Origin: Candidatus Omnitrophota bacterium
GTDB taxonomy: Bacteria > Omnitrophota > Gorgyraeia > B26-G9
Length of the DNA: 30,190 nt
Assembly (NCBI GenBank): GCA_022013205.1
Contig: JAKLQT010000205.1
Coordinates: 1-30,190 of the forward strand
Direction of reading: 5' to 3'
Below are positions 23,881 through 30,190 of the stretch, one piece after another. The number at the start of each line of letters is the position of its first letter. Positions within the stretch are counted from its first letter, which is position 1. The notes below the pieces were generated by a model. It searched no databases, was not told the DNA's origin, and saw only the letters and a list, made by a program, of their open reading frames with translations. The position numbers and the translations under genes are program-made.

Positions 23881-24404
23881 AAGACGCTGCTATTGATAAA
23901 GCAAAAAAAATAAAGATAGTGATCTGCGATGTTGACGGTGTACTTACAAACGGCTCGATTGCCTACGGCAATTATAAAGATGAATACCGGGAGTTTAATG
24001 TACACGACGGATTTGGATTTGTGCTGCTTAAAAAAGCAGGCATAAAAACAGCTGTTATCACCAGCAAATCTTCTGTTGCTGTACAAAGAAGAGCAAAGGA
24101 GCTGTCGGTTGATATGGTTTGCCAGAATGTTAAGAAAAAATTGCCGGTTTTTAAGAGAGTTTTAAAGAGGTTCAGATTAAAACCGGAAGAAGCCTGTTAT
24201 ATCGGGGATGATCTGCTTGACCTGGCTGCAATTAAAAATGCCGGTTTTTCGGTTAGTGTTCCTGAAGCATTTGCTGAGATTAAGGCATCGGTTGATTACA
24301 TTACTCAAAAAAACGCGGGCAGCGGTGCATTTAGAGAAACTGCGGAGTTTATTTTAAAAGCTCAAGATAAATGGCCCTCGATTCTCGAATATTACAGCGG
24401 CTAA
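23877..24404 (+). CDS. kdsC: 3-deoxy-D-manno-octulosonate 8-phosphate phosphatase
   Basis: HAD-superfamily phosphatase that releases free KDO from KDO 8-phosphate. The 175 residues are the normal size of the capless tetrameric C0 type. The nucleophile Asp18 and acid/base Asp20 are in CDVDGVLTNG, motif II is ITSKSS, and the metal-binding motif is YIGDDLLDL. The ATG overlaps the kdsD stop (ATGA). With kdsA and kdsD it completes the arabinose-5-phosphate-to-KDO route in three adjacent genes. Confidence 0.95.
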   Translation: MKDAAIDKAKKIKIVICDVDGVLTNGSIAYGNYKDEYREFNVHDGFGFVLLKKAGIKTAVITSKSSVAVQRRAKELSVDMVCQNVKKKLPVFKRVLKRFRLKPEEACYIGDDLLDLAAIKNAGFSVSVPEAFAEIKASVDYITQKNAGSGAFRETAEFILKAQDKWPSILEYYSG

Positions 24405-24416
24405 TCAGGGAGAATT

Positions 24417-25145
24417 ATGGAAGATCATTTATTGCGTACTGAACAAATCGCGAAATCCTACAAAAAAAAGCAGATTGTTAAAAAAATAGACATTTCCATT
24501 AGAAAAGAGGAGGTTGTCGGATTGCTGGGGCCCAACGGCGCGGGAAAGACAACTACTTTTTATATGATTGTCGGCTTGATCACACCCGATAACGGAAAAA
24601 TATTTTTTGATAACCGTGAAATTACACATATGGCCATGTATAAACGTGCCCGCTGCGGAATTGGCTATCTTTCTCAAGAACCGTCTATTTTTAGAAAATT
24701 GACTGTTGAGGAAAACATTATGTCTGTGCTGGAAACGCTGCCTATTGGTAAGGCTGAGCGCAAAAGGCGTTTGGAGAGCCTGCTTGAGGAATTACGCATG
24801 AGCCAATTGGCAAAAAGCAAAGCCTATACCTTATCCGGAGGAGAAAGAAGGCGTTTGGAAATAACCCGATGCCTTGTTACTAATCCGTCTTTTATTCTAC
24901 TTGATGAACCTTTTAGCGGAGTGGATCCAATCGCGGTGTTTGAGGTGCAGCAGATCATCGCGGATCTGAAGAAAAAGGGCTTGGGGATATTGCTTACGGA
25001 CCATAATGTAAGAGAAACCCTGAGTATTACGGACCGCAGCTATATAATGCATGAGGGTAAAATACTTCTTTCCGGGACAGCGGAGGAATTGATTAATAAT
25101 CCTGAAGCTAAAAAGATTTATCTTGGCGAGAGATTTGCCATGTAG
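24417..25145 (+). CDS. lptB: LPS export ABC transporter ATP-binding protein
   Basis: Cytoplasmic ATPase that powers LPS extraction by LptFG and transport through the Lpt bridge. The 242-residue ABC protein has Walker A GPNGAGKTT (38-46), signature LSGGE (139-143), Walker B ILLDEP (160-165) and switch His196 in LTDHNVRE. The wording around the signature and the H-loop is LptB-like rather than amino-acid-transporter-like, and the kdsC neighbour supports it. The RBS GGGAG lies just upstream. lptC and lptA, which usually lie between kdsC and lptB, are absent here. Confidence 0.93.
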   Translation: MEDHLLRTEQIAKSYKKKQIVKKIDISIRKEEVVGLLGPNGAGKTTTFYMIVGLITPDNGKIFFDNREITHMAMYKRARCGIGYLSQEPSIFRKLTVEENIMSVLETLPIGKAERKRRLESLLEELRMSQLAKSKAYTLSGGERRRLEITRCLVTNPSFILLDEPFSGVDPIAVFEVQQIIADLKKKGLGILLTDHNVRETLSITDRSYIMHEGKILLSGTAEELINNPEAKKIYLGERFAM

Positions 25146-25153
25146 GCCTGTTC

Positions 25154-25181
25154 TTGAGGAAAAAAGGAAAAATGCTATGAT
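25154..25181 (+). promoter_or_regulatory. Probable promoter of hpf-ptsN-yvcK-ptsHI
   Basis: TTGAGG (25154-25159), a 16-base spacer and TATGAT (25176-25181), with TGC before the -10 (extended -10). The same extended form occurs at 101-129. It lies in the 73-base gap before hpf. Confidence 0.6.
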
Positions 25182-25218
25182 TGCAGCAAACTTTTAAGAG
25201 AGAAAAGGAGGAGATATA

Positions 25219-25569
25219 GTGGAACTTAGAATTAGCGGAAGACATTTTGAAATAACAGATGCTTTAAAAGAACATGTGAAAAAAAAGACAGAAAACTTTG
25301 AAAAATACCTGCATACGATTATAGATGTACATGCTATTTTAAGTATTGAGAAATACAGGAAAACCGCGGAAATATCTGTTTTAGGGAAAAAACTAAAGAT
25401 CACCGAAAAAAGTGTTGATACGGATATGTTTGCTTCTATTGATAAAGTCTGCACACGTATTGAAAAAACACTGCGCAGGCATAAGGATAAAATTAAAACA
25501 CACCGCGGAAAAAGTAATGTCAAATCTTCCGGCTTTGTCCAGGACGACATAAGCGAAGAAAGGGGCTAA
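25219..25569 (+). CDS. hpf: Ribosome hibernation promoting factor (short form)
   Basis: Binds the decoding centre of idle 30S subunits and helps form inactive 70S or 100S ribosomes in slow growth. The 116-residue product has the beta-alpha-beta-beta-beta-alpha fold pattern of the HPF/YfiA family, starting MELRISGRHFEIT and ending in a basic region. It lacks the extra C-terminal dimerisation domain of long HPF, so it is the short type. The start is GTG 25219 with a strong RBS AAGGAGG (25205-25211). ptsN follows at once, as in many proteobacteria. Confidence 0.93.
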   Translation: MELRISGRHFEITDALKEHVKKKTENFEKYLHTIIDVHAILSIEKYRKTAEISVLGKKLKITEKSVDTDMFASIDKVCTRIEKTLRRHKDKIKTHRGKSNVKSSGFVQDDISEERG

Positions 25570-25571
25570 GT

Positions 25572-26033
25572 ATGAAAATTATGAATTTTTTAAACGAAAA
25601 AGCTGTTAGCGGAAATCTTACTGCAACGACTAAAGAAGAAGTTATAGAGGAATTGATTGATCTACTGCTAAAGGCACAGGTTATAAAAGATAGGAAAAAA
25701 TTAATTAAAATACTGCTTGATCGCGAAGCATTAGGTTCTACAGGAATCGGACAGGGAGTCGCGATTCCGCATGGTAAATCTGAAAGCGTTAAAGAGCTGG
25801 TTGCTGCCTTTGGAATTTCCGAGAAAGGAGTTGACTTTGATTCTTTAGACGGTGAAAAAGTATTTATTTTCTTTTTACTGGTTGCTCCTGAGGATTCCGC
25901 GGGGCCTCACCTAAAGGCACTTGCGCGAATCTCACGGCTTTTAAAGGATAGGTACTTTAGAGATACTTTAAAAGCGGCTAAAGATGAAAAAACCCTGCTG
26001 AAAATAATTAAGCAGGAAGACTCTAAAAAGTAG
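25572..26033 (+). CDS. ptsN: PTS nitrogen-type EIIA protein
   Basis: A 153-residue EIIA domain of the fructose/nitrogen-regulatory family. The phosphorylated histidine is His67 in VAIPHGKS, followed by the family segments FGISEKGVDFDSLDG and the VFIFFLLVAPE strand. It probably receives phosphate from HPr (ptsH, 1.3 kb downstream) and acts as a regulator rather than a sugar carrier, since no EIIB or EIIC gene is present. It begins two bases after hpf, an arrangement that ties carbon or nitrogen state to ribosome hibernation in other bacteria. Confidence 0.92.
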   Translation: MKIMNFLNEKAVSGNLTATTKEEVIEELIDLLLKAQVIKDRKKLIKILLDREALGSTGIGQGVAIPHGKSESVKELVAAFGISEKGVDFDSLDGEKVFIFFLLVAPEDSAGPHLKALARISRLLKDRYFRDTLKAAKDEKTLLKIIKQEDSKK

Positions 26034-26040
26034 GCTTATA

Positions 26041-27291
26041 ATGCGAGTTCTTAAGTGGTTATATCCAGGTATGAGGGTAAAGCGCTGGATAATTTTAAGT
26101 ACTATAGGGATTGTTCTGGTAGTTCTGGGCACAATTGACAGTGTGAATGAATTTAAAAATCAAAACATTCCGCTTATTGGAATCCTTTTAGTAATTTGCG
26201 GTATAATTTTAATATTTACCGGAATAAAAAGAATGGTAAAGTCATTTGTGGCGATTTTTATGCCGGTTCATAAGGAAAAGGAATTAGTTGACCTGGTTTA
26301 TAAAAAAAGGCAGCTAAGCCGGGGGCCGAAGATCGTTGTAATCGGCGGCGGTACCGGGCTTTCTGTGCTTTTACACGGATTAAAGGAGTATACATCAAAT
26401 TTAACTGCCATAGTTACTGTGTCAGATGACGGCGGCAGTTCCGGACGGCTGAGACAGCAATTTAATATTTTGCCTCCGGGTGATATAAGAAACTGCCTTG
26501 TCGCACTTGCTGATGCCGAGCCTTTAATGCGGGACTTGTTCCAGTTTCGGTTCCAGGAGGGCACAGAATTGGCAGGGCATAATTTCGGTAACCTTTTTAT
26601 CACGGTAATGACTCAAGTCATCGGAGACTTTGATAAGGCGATCAAGGAATCGAGCAAGGTACTAGCCATCAGAGGACAGGTAATACCTTCAACATTAAAG
26701 AGGGTCATCTTAATGGCCCAACATGTAGATGGAGCAAAGACATACGGAGAAACTAAGATTTCAAAGAGCACAAGCCCTATTAAAAGGGTGCATCTGATGC
26801 CGGAAAATTGCCTTCCTACAGATGATGCCCTTGATGCCATAGCTGACGCGGAGGCAATAATACTGGGGCCGGGAAGCCTTTATACAAGTGTTTTGCCGAA
26901 TTTACTTGTTAAAAATATTCCTGATGCTATTGCCGCATCAAGTGCTATAAAGATCTATATTTGCAACGTAATGACTCAACCCGGTGAAACCGACAGCTTC
27001 ACGGCTTATGACCATGTCAAGGCCATAAACGATCATACCGGAAAAAACATTATAGATTATTGCATAGTAAACAAAGGGATCGTGCCTAACAGATTTCTTG
27101 AAAAATATAAAAAGGAGAATGCCGTTCCCGTAAAGCCGGATATCATTAAAATCCGGGATTTAGGGATTAAGGTTTTGGCTGATAATGTTATAAACACCCA
27201 GGATCATGTTCGCCATGATGCTGAAAAAATTGCTAAAAATATCGTCAATCTGATCCTGGAGCTTAAAGATAAGGGCTCTATATTTGTTTAA
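26041..27291 (+). CDS. yvcK: YvcK/CofD-like protein with N-terminal membrane anchor
   Basis: A 416-residue protein of the gluconeogenesis-factor family, which binds UDP-sugars and affects carbon balance and cell-wall growth. The catalytic-like fold begins near residue 96, with GGGTG at 102-106 and SDDGGSSGRL at about 128-137, followed by PPGDIRNC and GPGSLYTSVLPN. The first 90 residues are an addition relative to the roughly 320-residue Bacillus protein and contain two hydrophobic helices (about 15-32 and 43-62), so it should be membrane-tethered. It lies between ptsN and ptsH, eight bases after ptsN. Confidence 0.92.
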   Translation: MRVLKWLYPGMRVKRWIILSTIGIVLVVLGTIDSVNEFKNQNIPLIGILLVICGIILIFTGIKRMVKSFVAIFMPVHKEKELVDLVYKKRQLSRGPKIVVIGGGTGLSVLLHGLKEYTSNLTAIVTVSDDGGSSGRLRQQFNILPPGDIRNCLVALADAEPLMRDLFQFRFQEGTELAGHNFGNLFITVMTQVIGDFDKAIKESSKVLAIRGQVIPSTLKRVILMAQHVDGAKTYGETKISKSTSPIKRVHLMPENCLPTDDALDAIADAEAIILGPGSLYTSVLPNLLVKNIPDAIAASSAIKIYICNVMTQPGETDSFTAYDHVKAINDHTGKNIIDYCIVNKGIVPNRFLEKYKKENAVPVKPDIIKIRDLGIKVLADNVINTQDHVRHDAEKIAKNIVNLILELKDKGSIFV

Positions 27292-27313
27292 AAACCCGGA
27301 GATGGAATTCCTG

Positions 27314-27592
27314 ATGATGGATAATCCTATACAAAAAGTCGAAAAAAAGGTTACAATTCTAAGTAAGGCGGGACTTCACGCGCGCCCGGCAGCTATTTTT
27401 GTACAGGTGGCAAATAAATTCGATAGCGAGATATCGGTAAAAAAGGGAAAGCAAAAAGTAAACGGGAAATCAATAATGGGGATTTTGATGCTTGCGGCCG
27501 GACAGGGGCAGGGGGTTACTATTTTAGCTGAAGGCTCTGATGCCCAGCAGGCTGTTAACGAACTTGAAAAACTCTTATTAAGCAATGATTAA
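27314..27592 (+). CDS. ptsH: Phosphocarrier protein HPr
   Basis: Carries phosphate from EI to EIIA proteins. The active histidine is His22 in AGLHARPA and the regulatory serine is Ser53 in GKSIMGIL. The distance between them (31) equals that between His15 and Ser46 of classical HPr. The serine context suggests control by an HPr kinase, which is not in this window. I choose ATG 27314 (92 residues). The frame is open to a TTG at 27284 and an ATG at 27302, but those would add non-homologous residues, and GGAG (27298-27301) is too close to 27302. Confidence 0.93.
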   Translation: MMDNPIQKVEKKVTILSKAGLHARPAAIFVQVANKFDSEISVKKGKQKVNGKSIMGILMLAAGQGQGVTILAEGSDAQQAVNELEKLLLSND

Positions 27593-29366
27593 TAAAAAAA
27601 TAACAAAAGACATAAAAAAATTAATTAAGGGAATAGCGGCTTCACCCGGTATTGCCATCGGCAGGGTTTTTATCTGGGACAGTGAGGAATATACTATAAG
27701 CAAGCACAATATAAGTGAAAATAAGCTGTCGATGGAAATCAGCCGGTTTGAAGATTCGCTGATTAAAACGCGTTCAGAGATCCTGGAAATTCAAAAAGAG
27801 ATTTCCAGGGAAATGGGCGTAGAGCACGCGGAAATTTTTAACGCGCACTTGCTTGTTCTGGAAGACCGCATGCTGATCGAGGAAGTCATTAATAAGATCA
27901 GAAAGGAAAAGGTTAACGTTGAGCACGCGTTTATTGTTGTAATAAAGAAATACGCGGATATATTTTCTAAGATGGATGATGAATACCTTAGAGAACGCCT
28001 CACTGATATTCAGGATGTGGGGAAAAGGATAATTCGCAATTTGCTCGGAAAGCAAAAACAGGGATTAGCTGATGTCAAAGAGAAGGTTATTGTTGTGGCT
28101 ACTAATCTTTCTCCGTCTGATACCGCTCTGATGCATAAAGAAAAGGTTGTCGGCTTTGCGACTGACATGGGAGGCAGAACCTCGCATACGGCGATTTTAG
28201 CACGATCTGGTGAAATACCTGCGGTGGTCGGCCTTAAAAGCATTACTCCTTTAGTAAAGAACGGCGATATCATTATTATTGACGGAAATAACGGGCATGT
28301 TATTATTAATCCGCAAAAAACTGTAATAAAGAAATATCAAAAGGAAAAAAAGAAATTCCAGGATTTTGAAAAAGGGCTCTCCCGCTTCAAAAGCCTGCCG
28401 GCAATCAGTAAAGACGGACGCCGTATCGTTATAGGCGCAAATATAGAATTCCCGGAGGAACTGCCTTCTGTCATCGCTCATGGAGCTCAGGGAATAGGGC
28501 TTTACCGTACTGAATACATGTATCTTAACCGTACTGATCTGCCCACAGAAGAAGAACATTTTCAAGCGTATAAAAAGGTCGCTCAAACACTAAAAAAGAA
28601 TCCCGCGGTTATTAGAACAATGGATATCGGCGGTGATAAATTTGTATCGCACCTTGAGATACCCACAGAGATGAACCCTCTTATGGGTAGACGGGCGATA
28701 CGTTTTTGTCTGGCCAGGCCTGATATTTTTAAAACACAGCTCAGAGGGATCCTAAGAGCAAGTGTTTACGGAAATTTAAAGATTATGTATCCTATGATTT
28801 CAGGCCGGACAGAATTGCGTCAGGCAAACGAAATCTTAAAAGAAGTAATGCTCGAACTTAAGAAAAAACGCATACCATTTGATAAAGATATTGAAGTGGG
28901 TATCATGATCGAGGTTCCGTCGGCTGCTCTGATTGCCGATATCCTGGCAAAAGAAGTATCTTTTTTCAGCATTGGAACTAATGATCTAATTCAGTATGCT
29001 TTGGCTGTAGACAGGATTAATGAAAAAATAGCTTATTTATATGAGCCGGCACATCCGGCCGTTCTCAGGCTTATAAAATCAATTATTGATGTAGGCCACG
29101 ATGCGGGAATTTGGGTGGGTATGTGCGGAGAAATGGCTGCTGAACCGGTTTTTACGCTGGTTTTGCTGGGGTTGGGGCTTGATGAGTTCAGCGCCAGCGC
29201 GGTATCTGTGCCTGAAATCAAAAAAATAATCCGTTCTGTAAATTTTGAACAGGCACAGGAGATGGCAACAGAAATTCTACTGCTTGAATCCTCGGAAGAA
29301 ATACAAAAATTCGCCAGCTTGAAATTAAATGAGCTGATTACTAATGACAAAAAATTAAATTCATGA
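27585..29366 (+). CDS. ptsI: PTS enzyme I (phosphoenolpyruvate-protein phosphotransferase)
   Basis: Takes phosphate from phosphoenolpyruvate and passes it to HPr. The 593-residue protein has an HPr-binding helical N-terminal domain, active His201 in GGRTSHTAILA, and the PEP-binding barrel with GIGLYRTEYMY, MDIGGDK and the late GMCGEMA segment with its catalytic cysteine. There is no N-terminal GAF domain, so it is the ordinary EI and not the PtsP paralogue, although its partner here is ptsN. It overlaps the ptsH stop by eight bases. Confidence 0.96.
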   Translation: MINKKITKDIKKLIKGIAASPGIAIGRVFIWDSEEYTISKHNISENKLSMEISRFEDSLIKTRSEILEIQKEISREMGVEHAEIFNAHLLVLEDRMLIEEVINKIRKEKVNVEHAFIVVIKKYADIFSKMDDEYLRERLTDIQDVGKRIIRNLLGKQKQGLADVKEKVIVVATNLSPSDTALMHKEKVVGFATDMGGRTSHTAILARSGEIPAVVGLKSITPLVKNGDIIIIDGNNGHVIINPQKTVIKKYQKEKKKFQDFEKGLSRFKSLPAISKDGRRIVIGANIEFPEELPSVIAHGAQGIGLYRTEYMYLNRTDLPTEEEHFQAYKKVAQTLKKNPAVIRTMDIGGDKFVSHLEIPTEMNPLMGRRAIRFCLARPDIFKTQLRGILRASVYGNLKIMYPMISGRTELRQANEILKEVMLELKKKRIPFDKDIEVGIMIEVPSAALIADILAKEVSFFSIGTNDLIQYALAVDRINEKIAYLYEPAHPAVLRLIKSIIDVGHDAGIWVGMCGEMAAEPVFTLVLLGLGLDEFSASAVSVPEIKKIIRSVNFEQAQEMATEILLLESSEEIQKFASLKLNELITNDKKLNS

Positions 29367-29372
29367 TATGAA

Positions 29373-30110
29373 ATGAAAACACTTATCTTAGCGGCCGGAT
29401 ATGCTACAAGGCTGTACCCACTGACAAAACATTGGCCGAAGCCGTTATTAGTTGTAAAAGAGAAACCGATTATAAATCATATTATAGAAAAAATTGACGG
29501 TTTAAAAGAAAACAATGAAATAATTGTCATAACTAATGAAAAATTCCTTCAGCAGTTCAAGGATTGGGCAAAAAACAATAAAACAAAGGCAAAATTAACA
29601 GTATTAAGCGATAAAACTACCTCAGCAGACGGCCGCCTTGGGTCAATAGGCGATATTAATTTTGCCATAAATGAGCATGCAATTGATGAGGATCTGCTTG
29701 TAATCGGAGGAGATAATCTTTTTTCCTTTGATCTTGAGCGTTTCGTGAAAAGCTGCCGGAAGAAAAAAATAAATGCAGCTATTGGCCTTTATGATATAAA
29801 GGACCCGGCAATGGTAAAGAATTTCGGGGTTGTAACCCTGGATAAAAAAAATAAAATTATAGATTTTAAAGAAAAGCCTAAAAAAAGCGCGTCAACGCTT
29901 ATCTCGATGTGCATTTATTGTTTTGCAAAAGAAAACCTTAAATTAATAAAAAAATATATCAGCCGTAAGGATTGTCATGACACTTCAGGCGATTATATAA
30001 AGTGGCTCTCTTGTGAAATTGATGTTTCGGGTTATACATTTAATGGAACATGGTATGATATTGGCGATATAATCACTTTTTATCATGCCAATATCGCGTT
30101 TAATGGATAG
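29373..30110 (+). CDS. Sugar-1-phosphate nucleotidyltransferase
   Basis: A 245-residue NTP_transferase-fold enzyme that activates a sugar 1-phosphate to an NDP-sugar. The N-terminal nucleotide-binding signature is LAAGYATRLYPLT followed by PKPLL, and the metal-binding aspartate is in GGDN. It is shorter than RmlA or GlmU and lacks a left-handed beta-helix acyltransferase domain. It resembles the glucose-1-phosphate thymidylyltransferase-like group, but the nucleotide and the sugar cannot be fixed from the sequence. It starts six bases after ptsI, with a poor RBS. It may use the product of the phosphohexomutase at 2464. Confidence 0.88.
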   Translation: MKTLILAAGYATRLYPLTKHWPKPLLVVKEKPIINHIIEKIDGLKENNEIIVITNEKFLQQFKDWAKNNKTKAKLTVLSDKTTSADGRLGSIGDINFAINEHAIDEDLLVIGGDNLFSFDLERFVKSCRKKKINAAIGLYDIKDPAMVKNFGVVTLDKKNKIIDFKEKPKKSASTLISMCIYCFAKENLKLIKKYISRKDCHDTSGDYIKWLSCEIDVSGYTFNGTWYDIGDIITFYHANIAFNG

Positions 30111-30125
30111 AAAGGAGTTAAGTAA

Positions 30126-30190
30126 ATGGAAAAAAGTTATTTAATGACATCGGAATCTGTTGCCTGCGGACATCCGGATAAGTTATGTGA
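30126..30190 (+). CDS. metK: S-adenosylmethionine synthase, 5' end only
   Basis: Only about 21 codons are inside the window. The N terminus reads MEKSYLMTSESVACGHPDK, matching the SESVxxGHPDK start of MetK, where the His and the following residues bind ATP and methionine. GAAAGGAG at 30110-30117 is a strong, well-spaced RBS. The rest of the gene lies beyond the edge. Confidence 0.93.
   Translation, partial: MEKSYLMTSESVACGHPDKLC

Overview
This window is a dense, almost entirely plus-strand stretch of a bacterial chromosome. The genes are moderately AT-rich, closely packed and often joined by ATGA-type overlaps. Genes for an LPS-type outer membrane (kdsA, kdsD, kdsC, lptB) sit beside a regulatory-looking PTS (ptsN, ptsH, ptsI) and yvcK, which points to a diderm bacterium. 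My best guess, by inference only, is an uncultivated lineage such as Candidatus Omnitrophota.

Layout. (1) 101-453 is a self-contained transcription unit (consensus promoter, strong RBS, 65-codon ORF of unknown function, intrinsic terminator). (2) From a second consensus promoter at 456-484 runs a run of housekeeping genes: M16 peptidase, rpe, a phosphohexomutase, lepA and lepB. After a 107-base gap come pgsA, der, plsY and gpsA, where pgsA, plsY and gpsA form a glycerophospholipid module. (3) A roughly 320-base gap leads to tRNA-Pro(GGG), then a PilZ-domain protein, hom, thrC and an alkaline-phosphatase-superfamily gene of the kind proposed to act as homoserine kinase. Together these would make the homoserine-to-threonine branch without a classical thrB.

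(4) The most unusual part is 14253-21751. A class I cyclic-di-GMP riboswitch (GEMM-I) with a visible terminator switch lies in the leader of one 2283-codon gene. That gene encodes a secreted giant protein built almost wholly from about 27-30 tandem YD/RHS-like beta-hairpin units of about 46 residues, interrupted by a TPR-like helical insert and an EF-hand/dockerin-like calcium loop. The gene is monocistronic and ends in a 15-bp-stem terminator. The layout suggests that cyclic-di-GMP switches on synthesis of a giant surface or matrix protein. The PilZ protein 4 kb upstream is a second likely cyclic-di-GMP effector.

(5) 21752-22097 holds an imperfect palindrome that looks like a small mobile or repetitive element, whose left end is shared with the gap at 6231-6243, and then a good promoter. 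(6) From there kdsA, kdsD, kdsC and lptB (KDO synthesis and LPS export ATPase) lead into hpf, ptsN, yvcK, ptsH, ptsI, a sugar-1-phosphate nucleotidyltransferase and the first 21 codons of metK. This resembles the proteobacterial kdsD-kdsC-lptC-lptA-lptB-rpoN-hpf-ptsN order with lptC, lptA and rpoN missing.
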